From assembly GCF_000194155.1 (NCBI RefSeq), contig NZ_GL877878.1, positions 980,974 to 1,044,973 of the forward strand: DNA of 64,000 nt, written 5' to 3'. The position numbers were made by a program, and so were the translations under genes. Under the pieces are notes generated by a model, which was not told where the DNA came from, made no database searches, and worked only from the letters and a program-made list of their open reading frames with translations. The stretch comes from Saccharopolyspora spinosa NRRL 18395 (GTDB taxonomy: Bacteria > Actinomycetota > Actinomycetes > Mycobacteriales > Pseudonocardiaceae). Position 1 is the first letter of the stretch; each line of letters opens with the position of its first letter. Positions 1 through 8,456 of this stretch are shown here, piece by piece.

Positions 1-217
1 CGGTGATCGTCAGATCGGGCCGCTCGCGATGGCAGCGCTCGGCGATGTCGCGGACCGCCTGCTTGGCGAACCCCTCCCGCGCCGGATCGTCGTTGACCAC
101 GACCAGGTGCACCGGAACGGCCAGCCGCGTCGCCTCGGCGGTGGCCCACCGCGCCGCCTGCGCTGACGATTCCGAACCGTCGACTCCCACCACGACCGAC
201 TGCTTCGTCCTGGCCAT
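1..217 (-). CDS. Universal stress protein (UspA family), partial
   Basis: The complement reads from an ATG at 217 as MARTKQSVVVGVDGSE and stays open to the window edge, so only about 72 N-terminal residues are present. The start VVVGVDGSESS is the first beta strand and Asp of the UspA fold, and VHLVVVNDDPAREGFAKQAV fits the second strand and following helix. UspA proteins bind ATP or act as small stress effectors in the cytoplasm; no specific role can be given. It is divergent from the threonine dehydratase gene. The C-terminal G-2x-G-9x-G(S/T) nucleotide loop lies outside the window, so ATP binding cannot be judged. Confidence 0.8.
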   Translation of the reverse strand, partial: MARTKQSVVVGVDGSESSAQAARWATAEATRLAVPVHLVVVNDDPAREGFAKQAVRDIAERCHRERPDLTIT

Positions 218-334
218 TTCCGACCGCCCCCTCAGCACCACCATGCGCATCCGCCAGCGTGCGGTAGTAGGGCCGATGGGCCCCGCGCCGACACACCCGA
301 ACGGAGGCTTGCCGACCAGCGCATTTAGTATCGG

Positions 335-1588
335 TTGGTGTCCGATGAGCTGACTCCCGCAGCGATCTTCCGCGCCGGTACCCGCCTGCGGCAGGTGGTT
401 CGGCGAACTCCGTTGGAAACGAGCAGCCGCCTGACCGGCGAACTTGGCATCCCGGTTCGGTTCAAGCGGGAGGATCTGCAGGTCTGCCGCTCCTACAAGG
501 TGCGCGGCGCGTACAACCTGATCTCCTCGCTCGACGCCGGCGAGCGCGAGCGCGGGGTGGTGTGCGCGAGCGCCGGCAACCACGCGCAAGGCGTGGCGTT
601 CGCCTGCCGCGAGCTGAAGATCAAGGGCCGGGTGCACCTGCCTGCGAACACGCCTCGGCAGAAGCGCCGGCGGATCGCCGAGATCGGCGGCGCATGGGTC
701 GAGCCGGTGATCACGGGCAGCTCCTTCGACGAGGCCAGCGCGGCGTCCAAAGCGGACAGCGAGCGCACCGGTGCGGTCTACGTGCACCCCTTCGACGATC
801 CGCGGACCATTGCCGGGCAGGGCACGGTCGGACTGGAGATCGCGGAGCAGCACGACGGCCCGATCGACACCGTGATCGTCCCGGTCGGCGGCGGTGGGCT
901 GCTGGCCGGCGTGGTGCTGTGGCTCAAGGAGCATTTCCCCGAGGTGCGGGTGATCGGCGCCGAGCCGGCCGGGGCGGCCAGCATGCGCGCCGCTCTGGAC
1001 CACGGCGGGCCGATCGCCCTGCCGTCGGTGGACACCTTCGTCGACGGCGCTGCGGTCGGGCGCGTCGGCGAAGCCGGCTTCCGCGTGGTGCGCGAACTGG
1101 TCGACGAACTGGTGGCGGTGCCCGAAGGCGCGGTGTGCACCGAGATGATCGAGCTGTACCAGACCGAGGGGATCATTGCCGAGCCCGCCGGGGCGCTGGC
1201 CAGCGCGGCGGCCCGGCTGCCGCTGGTGCGCCCGCCCCGGGGACCGGTGGTGTGCGTGGTTTCCGGCGGCAACAACGACCTCAGCCGCTACGGCGAGGTC
1301 GTCGAACGCTCGTTGGTGCACGAAGGACTCCGGCACTACTTCCTGGTCACGTTCCCGCAGGAGCCGGGAGCGCTGCGGCACTTCCTGGACGATGTGCTCG
1401 ACGACGGCCAGGACATCGTCGCGTTCGAGTACGTGAAGAAGAACAACAGGGAGACCGGCCCGGCGCTGGTCGGCATCGAGCTCGACCGCGCCGACGAACT
1501 GCACGGTCTGCTGACGCGGATGAAGGGCTCCCCGCTGCAGATCGAGCAGGTCTCCCCGGGCTCCCCGCTGTTCTCGTTCCTGGTCTGA
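335..1588 (+). CDS. ilvA: Threonine dehydratase (threonine ammonia-lyase), biosynthetic type
   Basis: Cytoplasmic PLP enzyme converting L-threonine to 2-oxobutanoate and ammonia, the first step towards isoleucine. The 417 residues match the shorter actinobacterial IlvA type. The PLP lysine sits in SYKVRGA (K55), a phosphate-binding glycine loop VGGGGLL lies near residue 187, and VSGGNNDLSRY closes the catalytic domain. A C-terminal ACT-like regulatory segment starts near residue 335 (HYFLVTFPQEPGALRHFL), so isoleucine feedback is likely from family knowledge. The open frame starts with TTG at 335; GTG at 338 is equally possible and neither has a clear ribosome site. It stands alone, divergent from the UspA gene. 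Confidence 0.92.
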   Translation: MVSDELTPAAIFRAGTRLRQVVRRTPLETSSRLTGELGIPVRFKREDLQVCRSYKVRGAYNLISSLDAGERERGVVCASAGNHAQGVAFACRELKIKGRVHLPANTPRQKRRRIAEIGGAWVEPVITGSSFDEASAASKADSERTGAVYVHPFDDPRTIAGQGTVGLEIAEQHDGPIDTVIVPVGGGGLLAGVVLWLKEHFPEVRVIGAEPAGAASMRAALDHGGPIALPSVDTFVDGAAVGRVGEAGFRVVRELVDELVAVPEGAVCTEMIELYQTEGIIAEPAGALASAAARLPLVRPPRGPVVCVVSGGNNDLSRYGEVVERSLVHEGLRHYFLVTFPQEPGALRHFLDDVLDDGQDIVAFEYVKKNNRETGPALVGIELDRADELHGLLTRMKGSPLQIEQVSPGSPLFSFLV

Positions 1589-1635
1589 TCTGGCTGTTGC
1601 CGCGTGCCGGGCGGTGCTGCGCCGTTAGGCGTTGT

Positions 1636-1707
1636 CGCCGGCAGGCTGATGGTGAAGGTCGCGCCCAGGCCCACCCGGGTTCCGGGTACACGCGGAGTTT
1701 CCGGCAT
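1636..1707 (-). pseudogene. Possible histidine-kinase C-terminal remnant
   Basis: On the complement the peptide GLGATFTISLPA resembles the last strand of a HATPase domain (usual form GxGTxFxxxLP). Nothing before or after it continues a kinase, so it would be a tiny relic. The rest of the 1589-1811 gap shows no gene I can support. A chance match is possible. Confidence 0.25.
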
Positions 1708-1811
1708 CGGCCTGGGCTAGGTCCTGCAGTCGTCGATCAGGTGCTGCAACAGCAGGTCGCGTTCGCCGTCCTCGCCGGAGGTGTCCACAAGGGATAGTTC
1801 ACTGTGTTTGA

Positions 1812-2615
1812 TCAGGTGGGTTGGGCTCCGGTGCTCAGGAGAATCGCGACGTCGAGCAGGGCGACGAGGACGACGGCGTGGAACGCGGTGCGGGAACCCG
1901 GGCGGCGGCCGAGCACGAGACCAGCACCGAGCACGGCCGCCGCCAGCGGCAGGATCACCCATGAAACGTCCACCAACGTCGCTGACGCGGCCAGGACCAG
2001 GCATGCGGCCACCGCGGTGCTCCGCGCCGCGCCCAAGCGGTGCGGCAGGCCGCGGACTCCGGTGGCCGCGTCATCACCGAGGTCCGGCAGCACATTCACG
2101 AAATGAGCGGCCGAACCCAGCAACGCCGCCGCGAGCACGAGCCAGACCGGCGGCGGCCGCCCGCCGCCGAACATCACGAACGCGGGCAGCAGCCCGAACG
2201 ACAGCGCGTACGGGAACACCGAAAAGGGACCGGATTTCAAACCGAGGTCGTAGGCCCACGCGGCCCCCAGCGCGATGAGGTGTGCGATCGTCGCGGCGGC
2301 GCCGAACGGCAGCGACAGCACCACGGCCGCCGGAGCCGAGACCAGCACGGCGACCAGCGCCGTCCGCCGGGAAATCGCGCCCGCCGCCACCGGCTTGCCC
2401 CGCCGCCCGACCCGGGCGTCCCGGTCGGCGTCCACCAGATCGTTGAGCCACCCGACGGACAACTGCCCGGCTAACACCGCCGCCGCCGTCAGGGCCAAGC
2501 CGCCCGCATCGCGCCCGACGGTCACCGCGAGCCCGGTGGTGATCGCCGTGACTGCCAGCGCCGGCACCGGGTGCGAGGCCCGGAACAGCGAGGACGCGGT
2601 TGCGAAATGCCGCAC
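1812..2615 (-). CDS. UbiA-family prenyltransferase
   Basis: An integral membrane protein of about 267 residues and 7-9 hydrophobic helices. The first Asp-rich motif is NDLVDADRDARVG and a second acidic stretch is LPDLGDDAATG, the two Mg-diphosphate binding sites of UbiA enzymes, which attach prenyl chains to aromatic or quinone-type acceptors. The start is taken as GTG at 2615 (MRHFATASSLFRASHPVPALA) because the upstream frame does not look like protein and overlaps the divergent methyltransferase promoter. Only 27 bases separate it from that divergent gene, so both probably share a control region. Next to a type III PKS it may prenylate the polyketide product; that link is inference. Confidence 0.8.
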   Translation of the reverse strand: MRHFATASSLFRASHPVPALAVTAITTGLAVTVGRDAGGLALTAAAVLAGQLSVGWLNDLVDADRDARVGRRGKPVAAGAISRRTALVAVLVSAPAAVVLSLPFGAAATIAHLIALGAAWAYDLGLKSGPFSVFPYALSFGLLPAFVMFGGGRPPPVWLVLAAALLGSAAHFVNVLPDLGDDAATGVRGLPHRLGAARSTAVAACLVLAASATLVDVSWVILPLAAAVLGAGLVLGRRPGSRTAFHAVVLVALLDVAILLSTGAQPT

Positions 2616-2642
2616 CCGGCCGAGTGTGCCAGCCTGGAGCGC

Positions 2643-3359
2643 ATGGCACGCTCCGGCCGGACCGTGCGGCGCAACGATCCTCTGCTGTACGAGGTCTTCG
2701 CCGACCAGTGGTGGCAGCCGCGTGGTGTCTTCGCGATGTTGCACTGGCTCGCCGCCGCTCGCGGCGCGCTCGTCCCCACCGCACCGCGCACCGGAGCGGT
2801 GCTGGTGGACCTCGGCTGCGGCGCGGGACTGCTGGCCCCGCACGTGGCGGGAAAGGGGTACTGGCACGTCGGTGTGGATCGGTCGCGGACCGCGTTGCGG
2901 CAGGCCGCCGAGCACGGGGTGCAGCCGGTCGCTGGGGATGTCCTCGCGGTTCCGCTGCCGGACGGGTGCGCGGATTGCGTGGTGGCAGGGGAGGTTCTGG
3001 AACACGTGGCCGATTTGCCCGCCGCGGTGGGGGAAGCCTGCCGGTTGCTGCGGCCCGGGGGCCTGCTGGTGCTCGACACGCTGGCGGCGACGGCCCTGTG
3101 CCGGGTGGTGGCGATCGGGATCGCCGAACGCGTGCCGCACGTGGCAGTGCGCGGAGTGCACGATCCGGCGCTGCTGGTCGACCGCGGCGAGCTGATCGCC
3201 GAAGCGGCCCGGCACGGCGTCGCGCTGACCCTGCGCGGGGTGCGTCCGTCGCTGGTGGACCTGCTGACCTGGGCCGCCGGCCGAGGGAGAGGCGTTCGGA
3301 TGGTCCCGTTCTCGTCGACAGCGGTGCTGTTCCAGGGCATCGGCCGAAAGAAGGGGTGA
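2643..3359 (+). CDS. Class I SAM-dependent methyltransferase
   Basis: A 238-residue Rossmann-fold methyltransferase. SAM motif I is VDLGCGAGLLAPHVAG, the acidic motif II is HVGVDRSR, and GEVLEHVADLP with LLRPGGLLVLDT are the post-I and motif III regions typical of UbiE/type 11 methyltransferases. The ATG at 2643 is preferred over an earlier in-frame start because GGAG lies five bases upstream. It is first in a tight forward run (six bases before the acyl-CoA dehydrogenase). By context it may methylate a phenolic or quinone-like polyketide, as methyltransferases beside type III PKSs often do; the substrate is not readable from sequence. Confidence 0.82.
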   Translation: MARSGRTVRRNDPLLYEVFADQWWQPRGVFAMLHWLAAARGALVPTAPRTGAVLVDLGCGAGLLAPHVAGKGYWHVGVDRSRTALRQAAEHGVQPVAGDVLAVPLPDGCADCVVAGEVLEHVADLPAAVGEACRLLRPGGLLVLDTLAATALCRVVAIGIAERVPHVAVRGVHDPALLVDRGELIAEAARHGVALTLRGVRPSLVDLLTWAAGRGRGVRMVPFSSTAVLFQGIGRKKG

Positions 3360-3365
3360 GAGCTG

Positions 3366-4565
3366 TTGTCGCTGTTCCCGGTCGTAGAACCGTTTTCACC
3401 GGCCGCCGCGCAGGAAGCGGCGCGGGACCTGGTTCCGCGCATCGCCGCGCGCGCACAGCACTACGACGCCTCCGGTGCCTTTCCCAGCGAGGACTTCGTC
3501 GATCTGCGTGCTCGCAGCCTGCTGGGGCTCATGGTTCCCGCGGAACTGGGCGGGTTCGGCGCATCGTTCGCCGATTACGCCGCGTTCGCGGCCGAACTGG
3601 CCGGTGGGGCCGGTTCGACAGCGCTGATCTTCAACATGCACGCTTCGGTCACCGGCGCGCTGGCGCACACGCCGGAAGAACTGCTGCGGGAACTCGGCGC
3701 GCCGGAAAGCTGCTTCGCCGCGCGGGATCGGCTGCTCGCTGCGGCGGCCGGCGGCGCGCTCTACGCGGTGGCTATGAGCGAACGGGGCACGGGTTCGAGG
3801 TTGTCGCGCACCGCCACCACCTTCCGCCGCTGCGACGGTGGATATCGGATCAGCGGCAGCAAGGCCTTCGTCTCCGGTGCCGGGCATGCCGACGCCTACC
3901 TGGTCACCGCCCGGGACGTAGACGCCGTCGAGCCGAAGGTGTCCTACTTCGTGGTCCCGACCGGCGACGGCATCCGGGTGGAACCGACCTGGGATTCGAT
4001 GGGCATGCGCGCCACGGGAAGCCACGACGTGCACTTCGAGGTGTCGGTCGGCGCGGATGCGCTGCTGGGCGGGATCGAGGGCATCACGCTGCTGGTGGCG
4101 CAGGTGATGCCGCAGTGGCTCGTCGCGTCGTATGCCGCTGTGTACGTAGGCGTGGCGCGGTCGGCGCTGCGCGTTGGCGGCATGCACCTGCACGAGCGCG
4201 GACTGCACACCTTGCCGACCGTGCGTTCCCGGATGGGGCGGGCGGATGCGGCGGTCGCCGCGGCCGACGCCGTGGTACGGGAGGCGGCTCGGCGAGTGTC
4301 GGAGCGGCCGGGGGAGCCGGAGACGAACCGCTGGGTGTGGCGGGCGAAGCTGGTCGCCGGTGACACCGCGGCATCGGTGGCTTCGTCGGTGCTGGAGGCC
4401 GCCGGGGCGTCGGCGACGCGGCGCGGGCATCCGCTGGAGCGGATCTACCGCGACGCGCGGTGCGGTGCGCTGCAACCGGCGACCTCCGACGTCTGCGCCG
4501 ACTGGCTCGGGGTGGCCGTGCTCGGCGGCGACCCCGACGACGAAAGCGAGTCGCCGCGTTGGTGA
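3366..4565 (+). CDS. Acyl-CoA dehydrogenase family protein in type III PKS locus
   Basis: A 399-residue flavoprotein with the three acyl-CoA dehydrogenase domains: helical N-terminus with PAELGGFGASFADY, middle domain with AVAMSERGTGSRLSR in place of the usual MTEPxxGSD, and C-terminal helical domain. The catalytic Glu position is not obvious, so it may be an oxidoreductase or monooxygenase-type member rather than a beta-oxidation enzyme. It starts with TTG at 3366, six bases after the methyltransferase stop, and its TGA overlaps the GTG of the polyketide synthase gene, which implies co-translation. It could desaturate or oxidise the polyketide or its starter acyl-CoA. Confidence 0.78.
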   Translation: MSLFPVVEPFSPAAAQEAARDLVPRIAARAQHYDASGAFPSEDFVDLRARSLLGLMVPAELGGFGASFADYAAFAAELAGGAGSTALIFNMHASVTGALAHTPEELLRELGAPESCFAARDRLLAAAAGGALYAVAMSERGTGSRLSRTATTFRRCDGGYRISGSKAFVSGAGHADAYLVTARDVDAVEPKVSYFVVPTGDGIRVEPTWDSMGMRATGSHDVHFEVSVGADALLGGIEGITLLVAQVMPQWLVASYAAVYVGVARSALRVGGMHLHERGLHTLPTVRSRMGRADAAVAAADAVVREAARRVSERPGEPETNRWVWRAKLVAGDTAASVASSVLEAAGASATRRGHPLERIYRDARCGALQPATSDVCADWLGVAVLGGDPDDESESPRW

Positions 4566-5602
4566 CGCCGTTGATCGCCGGCTTCGGCTCGGCGCTGCCG
4601 GACACCGCCGAGCAGCAGGTGCTGTGGGACGACTTCTTCCAGGAGCATTTCCGCGCCAGCCGCCTCGCCCGGCGGGTGTTCGCGGGCGCCGGGGTGCGGC
4701 GCCGGCACACGGTGGCCAACCCGAGCAAGGAGGACCTGTCCGGCTGGTCCACGGCGGCCCGGATGCGCCGCTTCAGCGAGGAAGCCCCGCATCTGGGACA
4801 CCGGGCGGTCGCCGCCGCGTTGGACGACGCCGGCATCGGCGCCGACGAGGTCGGCCTGCTCACCGTCGTCTCCTGCACCGGGTACGGCACGCCAGGGCTG
4901 GACATCAAGCTCGCCGCCTCGCTCGGGCTGCGCCCGGACCTGCGGCGGCTGTTCGTCGGCCACATGGGTTGCTACGCGGCCCTTCCGGCCCTCGGCGGCG
5001 TCGCGGACTTCGTCGCGGCGCACGGGCGAGCCGCGGTGCTGCTGTCCGTCGAGTTGACCTCATTGCACATCCAGCCGCCGACCGATGACCCGCAGCAGGT
5101 GGTCTCCCACGCGCTCTTCGGTGATGCGGCCGCGGCTGCGGTCCTGCAGCCACACTCGGCGGGGCTGGCGGTCGTCGACATCGCCGCCTTCACCGACGCC
5201 AGCGCGAGCGACCACATGACCTGGGACATCACCGACCTCGGCTTCCGGATGGGGCTTTCGCCGCAGGTGCCGGACGTGCTGGCCCGGCACCTCGGCGCGG
5301 TGCTCGACGACCTGCTGGACCGGAACGGCTTGCGGCGCAGCGACATCCGCGGCTGGGCGGTGCACCCGGGTGGCCCGCGCATCCTCGACACCGTCGAAGA
5401 CACCCTCGGCCTGCCGCCCTCGGCCCTTCAGCCGTCGCGCGATGTTCTCGCGGAGCGCGGCAACTGCTCCTCCGCGACGCTGCTGATGGTCCTCGAAGAG
5501 CTCCGGGCCGGCGGCGAACTCCGGCCCGGGAGCCACATCGCGGCCCTGGCGTTCGGCCCCGGACTGACGCTCTACGCCGCGCTGCTGGAAGTCATCATGT
5601 GA
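4562..5602 (+). CDS. Type III polyketide synthase (chalcone synthase-like)
   Basis: A 346-residue homodimer-type ketosynthase that extends a starter acyl-CoA with malonyl units and cyclises the chain. The complete catalytic triad is visible: Cys137 in VGHMGCYAALP, His268 in WAVHPGGPRI and Asn301 in ERGNCSSATL. GFGPGLT-like loop (FGPGLTLYAALL) closes the protein. The start is GTG at 4562, overlapping the preceding TGA in GTGA. Neighbours (UbiA, methyltransferase, acyl-CoA dehydrogenase, DUF2071) make a small secondary-metabolite locus, plausibly for an alkylresorcinol, pyrone or methylated quinone lipid. The exact product cannot be read from the sequence. Confidence 0.93.
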   Translation: MTPLIAGFGSALPDTAEQQVLWDDFFQEHFRASRLARRVFAGAGVRRRHTVANPSKEDLSGWSTAARMRRFSEEAPHLGHRAVAAALDDAGIGADEVGLLTVVSCTGYGTPGLDIKLAASLGLRPDLRRLFVGHMGCYAALPALGGVADFVAAHGRAAVLLSVELTSLHIQPPTDDPQQVVSHALFGDAAAAAVLQPHSAGLAVVDIAAFTDASASDHMTWDITDLGFRMGLSPQVPDVLARHLGAVLDDLLDRNGLRRSDIRGWAVHPGGPRILDTVEDTLGLPPSALQPSRDVLAERGNCSSATLLMVLEELRAGGELRPGSHIAALAFGPGLTLYAALLEVIM

Positions 5603-5605
5603 GTC

Positions 5606-6400
5606 ATGGGACTCGAACCGATCACGCTGGCCGCGCCCCACCAGGTGCGTTGGTCGTTCACCTGTCAGGTCTGGCGCGACGTCGTGTTCGTGCATTGGCC
5701 TTGCGCGGCACGGGAAATCGAGGCGGTGCTGCCGCCGCGTACCCGGCCGGACCTGTTCGACGGCACGGCGTGGGTCGGCGTGGTCGGGCTGGGGATGGTG
5801 GTCACCAGTCCGCTGCGGATGCGGTTCACCGAGGTCAACGTGCGGACCTTCGCCGTCGACGAGCACGGCCGCCGCGGATTGGTGTTCCTCTCCTTGGAGG
5901 CCTCGCATCCGGCATTCGTGCGTCTCGCCAGGGCGGTGGGGCGTCTTCCGTACCGGTCCGCGGCGGTCGAATGCTCGCTGACCGCAACCGAAACTGCCTA
6001 CCGCGTCGAGCGATCTGGCATTGGCCTGAGCATTCGCATCCAGCGCCGGGAGCGCGTCGTGCCGACCAGCGCGGACCGGTTTCTCACCGCGCGCTGGCGG
6101 ATGTTCTCGACGTGGCGCCGCTGGCCCGTCGAATTCCCGGTGGAGCACGAGCCCTGGGCGCTGGATTCCGCCGAACTGCTGGATTTCGACGACGCCGGGC
6201 TGCTGGGCGAGTTCGGCATTGCCCCGCCGAGCCGAGCCGTTGTCCGGTTCGCGTCCAGAGTGGACGCTCGATTCGGCTTGCCCGCTCCGGTGTCACGCCG
6301 CGGCGGGCCCGGCTCCGTGTGGGGCGCGGGCCCGCCGGTTTCGCGGAAACGCCGGTCGAACGGTCACTTGCCGCCAACGTCGAGGTCTACGCAGGCGTAG
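5606..6400 (+). CDS. DUF2071 (YqjF-like) family protein
   Basis: A 264-residue soluble protein starting at ATG 5606, three bases after the polyketide synthase stop, so it belongs to the same transcript. The segments VRWSFTCQVWRDVVFVHWP, GTAWVGVVGLGM and FTEVNVRTFA are characteristic of the DUF2071/COG3361 family, which is related in fold to acetoacetate decarboxylase. No enzymatic activity is established for most members; a decarboxylase-like or cyclase-like role on the polyketide is only a guess. The last 12 codons run over the 3' end of the convergent LPMO gene, and the terminal arginine-rich stretch looks like read-out beyond the original domain. Confidence 0.72.
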   Translation: MGLEPITLAAPHQVRWSFTCQVWRDVVFVHWPCAAREIEAVLPPRTRPDLFDGTAWVGVVGLGMVVTSPLRMRFTEVNVRTFAVDEHGRRGLVFLSLEASHPAFVRLARAVGRLPYRSAAVECSLTATETAYRVERSGIGLSIRIQRRERVVPTSADRFLTARWRMFSTWRRWPVEFPVEHEPWALDSAELLDFDDAGLLGEFGIAPPSRAVVRFASRVDARFGLPAPVSRRGGPGSVWGAGPPVSRKRRSNGHLPPTSRSTQA

Positions 6401-6885
6401 AAGGCGTTCGCGGTGTCGGCGACGTTCCAGACCGCCAGCACCTTCTGCTTGCCGCTGACGCCTCCGAGGTCGACGGTGTGCGACAGCTGCGACGGCGGTT
6501 GCTGGCCGCCCTGGTCGAACACGGCGACCCGGTTGCCGCCGATGAAGTACTCCCAGGTCGTCGTGCGGTGCGCGACGGTCAGCGCCCAGTTGAACGTCAC
6601 CGAGTTGCCGACCGGCGTCGCGGTCCAGCCCTTGCTGTCGTCGTCGAGCTCCGCGAATCCCTCGTTGCCGCCGCTGCAGCTGGTCAGGCCCTTCGGGCCC
6701 TCGACGCTCTGCGGCTCGTGCTTGATCGCGCCGCACGGAACGGTTCCGGCGGCGCACTGGGCCTGCCGGCTCGGCGGCGAGTCGATGTAGCCGTGCGCGC
6801 TGGCGCTGCCGGCCGGGATCGTGATCAGGAAGGGGGCGAGCGCCGCACCGACCACGGCGGCGGCGAGCTTCGGGTTCTTGTTCAT
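6364..6885 (-). CDS. Secreted lytic polysaccharide monooxygenase, AA10 (chitin-binding type)
   Basis: A copper enzyme that cleaves chitin or cellulose oxidatively outside the cell. The 173-residue precursor has a signal peptide (MNKNPK then a hydrophobic core) ending SASA before His31 of HGYIDSPPSR. That His becomes the N-terminal ligand of the histidine brace; His106 in LTVAHRTTT is the second and Phe162 in NAFYACVDL the axial residue. Four cysteines (44, 51, 70, 165) can form two disulfides. The mature protein is a single domain of about 143 residues with no extra binding module. AAGGAG stands six bases before the ATG. A DasR-type palindrome lies 138 bases upstream of the start. Confidence 0.9.
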   Translation of the reverse strand: MNKNPKLAAAVVGAALAPFLITIPAGSASAHGYIDSPPSRQAQCAAGTVPCGAIKHEPQSVEGPKGLTSCSGGNEGFAELDDDSKGWTATPVGNSVTFNWALTVAHRTTTWEYFIGGNRVAVFDQGGQQPPSQLSHTVDLGGVSGKQKVLAVWNVADTANAFYACVDLDVGGK

Positions 6886-7461
6886 CTCGGCTCCTTTGGC
6901 GAGACCGCCTCGTCAGGTCGGTGGTGCCTGACCGGCGGTTGCTGGGGTGGAACTTGGCCGAGGAGGGGAGAAGGAACATTCCGACGACCACCGGTCAGCC
7001 GGGCGGACCCCGCGCTCAGCCGTGGTCTGGACCATAGGTTTTGGTTCTTGTGGCGGGGAAGAATATTCGGCCGGTTCGGCGCCCCGTTCACGCCGTCCGG
7101 ATCGGCGGCTGGTCTGCGACGATGTGCCGGATGTCCGTTTCGGGCGCATTTTTCCCAAGCCGTTTGCCATTTTTCACCCGCCGTTCATGGAACCTTCAAG
7201 CTCCGGGCCAGATTTCGGTGCGCCAGTCCGCCTGGTGGGACGGCCGGTGCGGCGGTTGACACCGGTGGCAGCCCGCTCGACGATCGCCTGGTGATGACCG
7301 CGTTCACCCGGCGCCGGCACGTCGATCTGCGCCGCGTGGCCAGCCAGGCCTGTCGCCGGTGACTGGCGCGCGAACCAGCGCGTCGAACTATCAAGTCCTA
7401 AGAGGACATCCCAATTCCCGGTTTCTCGGGTTGCCGTCGGCGGTGACCCGGGTGGAGGTGC
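6886..7461. other. Divergent intergenic region between LPMO and LLM genes
   Basis: A 576-base region with no supportable gene. It must hold promoters for both flanking genes. Besides the dre-like palindrome at 7023-7034 it has an AT-rich palindrome GAATATTC at 7061-7068 and a T-rich patch near 7150-7175. Short open frames here have no recognisable protein signature. Confidence 0.6.
7023..7034. promoter_or_regulatory. DasR-responsive element (dre)-like palindrome
   Basis: The 12-mer TGGTCTGGACCA differs at one base from the core of the dre consensus known for the GlcNAc-responsive regulator DasR (core TGGTCTAGACCA). DasR represses chitinolytic genes in streptomycetes and relatives. The site lies 138 bases upstream of the LPMO start, a sensible operator position for a chitin-active enzyme, but also on the side of the divergent LLM gene. 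Confidence 0.6.
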
Positions 7462-8400
7462 GTGGACGTGCAGTTGGGCATCCTGAGTCTGGGTAGCACG
7501 CAGCCGGACCCGCTGACCGGCGAAACGCAGTCGACGACCCGGCATTTCGACGACGTCGTGCGGCTGGCCGAGTTCGCCGAGGCGCTGGGGCTGGACTACT
7601 TCGGCTTCGGCGAGCACCACGCGGGCCGCACGGTGGCGACGGCGCCACCGGTGGTGCTCGCGGCGATCGCGGCCCGGACCAGCCGCATCCGGCTGATCAC
7701 CGCGGTCACGCTGCTGAGCACGCTCGACCCGCTGCGGGTGGCCGAGGACTACGCCACGCTCGACCACCTGTCGCACGGCCGCCTCGAACTGATCGTGGGC
7801 AAGGGCAATTCCGCCGATCCCTACACCATGTTCGGCTACGACCGCGCGCACCAGTGGGACCTGCAGGCCGAGCACTACGAGCTGCTGCACCAGCTGTGGC
7901 GGGAGGAGGACGTCACGTTCACCGGGCGGTTCCGCGCCCCGCTGGACGGCGTCACCAGCCTGCCGCGACCGCTGCAGACCCCGCCGCCGGTCTGGCACGG
8001 GGTCGCCACCAGCCACGCCTCGCCGGACCTCGCGGCCAGGTACGGCGATCCGATCTTCGTGGCCAACGCGATCCAGCCGATGGAGAACTACGGAAAGCTC
8101 GTCGACCACTACCGAGAGCGCTGGGCAGCCTACGGCCACCACCCGGCGCGGGCCCGGGTGGGTTCCGGCGGGCTGCTGTTCGTGGGCAAGACCTCCCAGC
8201 AGGCGAGGGACGCGCTGCGCCCGTACTACGAGGCCCAGTGGACTGACCGCGACCCCACCCGCGACCACGGCGGCGTCGGCGACGAACCGGCGGGGCAGAC
8301 GCTGGAGACCAACATCGCCGCCGGCGGCCTGTTCGCTGGCAGCCCGGAGGAGATCGTGGACAAGGTCGGCACCTACCGGGAGCGCTTCGGGAGGCGGTAG
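7462..8400 (+). CDS. Luciferase-like (LLM class) FMN-dependent monooxygenase, C-terminally short
   Basis: A 312-residue TIM-barrel flavin monooxygenase. Family marks are GLDYFGFGEHHAG (FGEHH loop), RTSRIRLITAVTLLS and LDHLSHGRLELIVGKG. These enzymes use FMNH2 from a reductase partner to oxidise an unknown aldehyde, ketone or sulfur substrate. Relatives usually run 30-40 residues beyond the final AGSPEEIVDKV helix, but here the frame stops after RERFGRR, so the last helix of the barrel seems lost. GGAGG precedes two possible starts, GTG 7462 (three bases away) and GTG 7468 (nine bases, better spacing). It may form a pair with the MFS gene 56 bases downstream. Confidence 0.75.
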   Translation: MDVQLGILSLGSTQPDPLTGETQSTTRHFDDVVRLAEFAEALGLDYFGFGEHHAGRTVATAPPVVLAAIAARTSRIRLITAVTLLSTLDPLRVAEDYATLDHLSHGRLELIVGKGNSADPYTMFGYDRAHQWDLQAEHYELLHQLWREEDVTFTGRFRAPLDGVTSLPRPLQTPPPVWHGVATSHASPDLAARYGDPIFVANAIQPMENYGKLVDHYRERWAAYGHHPARARVGSGGLLFVGKTSQQARDALRPYYEAQWTDRDPTRDHGGVGDEPAGQTLETNIAAGGLFAGSPEEIVDKVGTYRERFGRR

Positions 8401-8456
8401 TTGATGATCCGGCATCGGACGGCCGATCCAGGAAGCCGTTCGGGGTCGGCAGATCG

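Noticed and set aside
2600-4363. 587-codon forward open frame over the methyltransferase and acyl-CoA dehydrogenase genes
   Set aside because: Its product is an Arg/Gly/Ala-rich low-complexity chain, while the other frame gives two clear protein families.
5599-7362. 587-codon forward open frame from the DUF2071 gene across the LPMO gene
   Set aside because: It is out of frame with DUF2071 and antisense to the LPMO; the translation has no domain.
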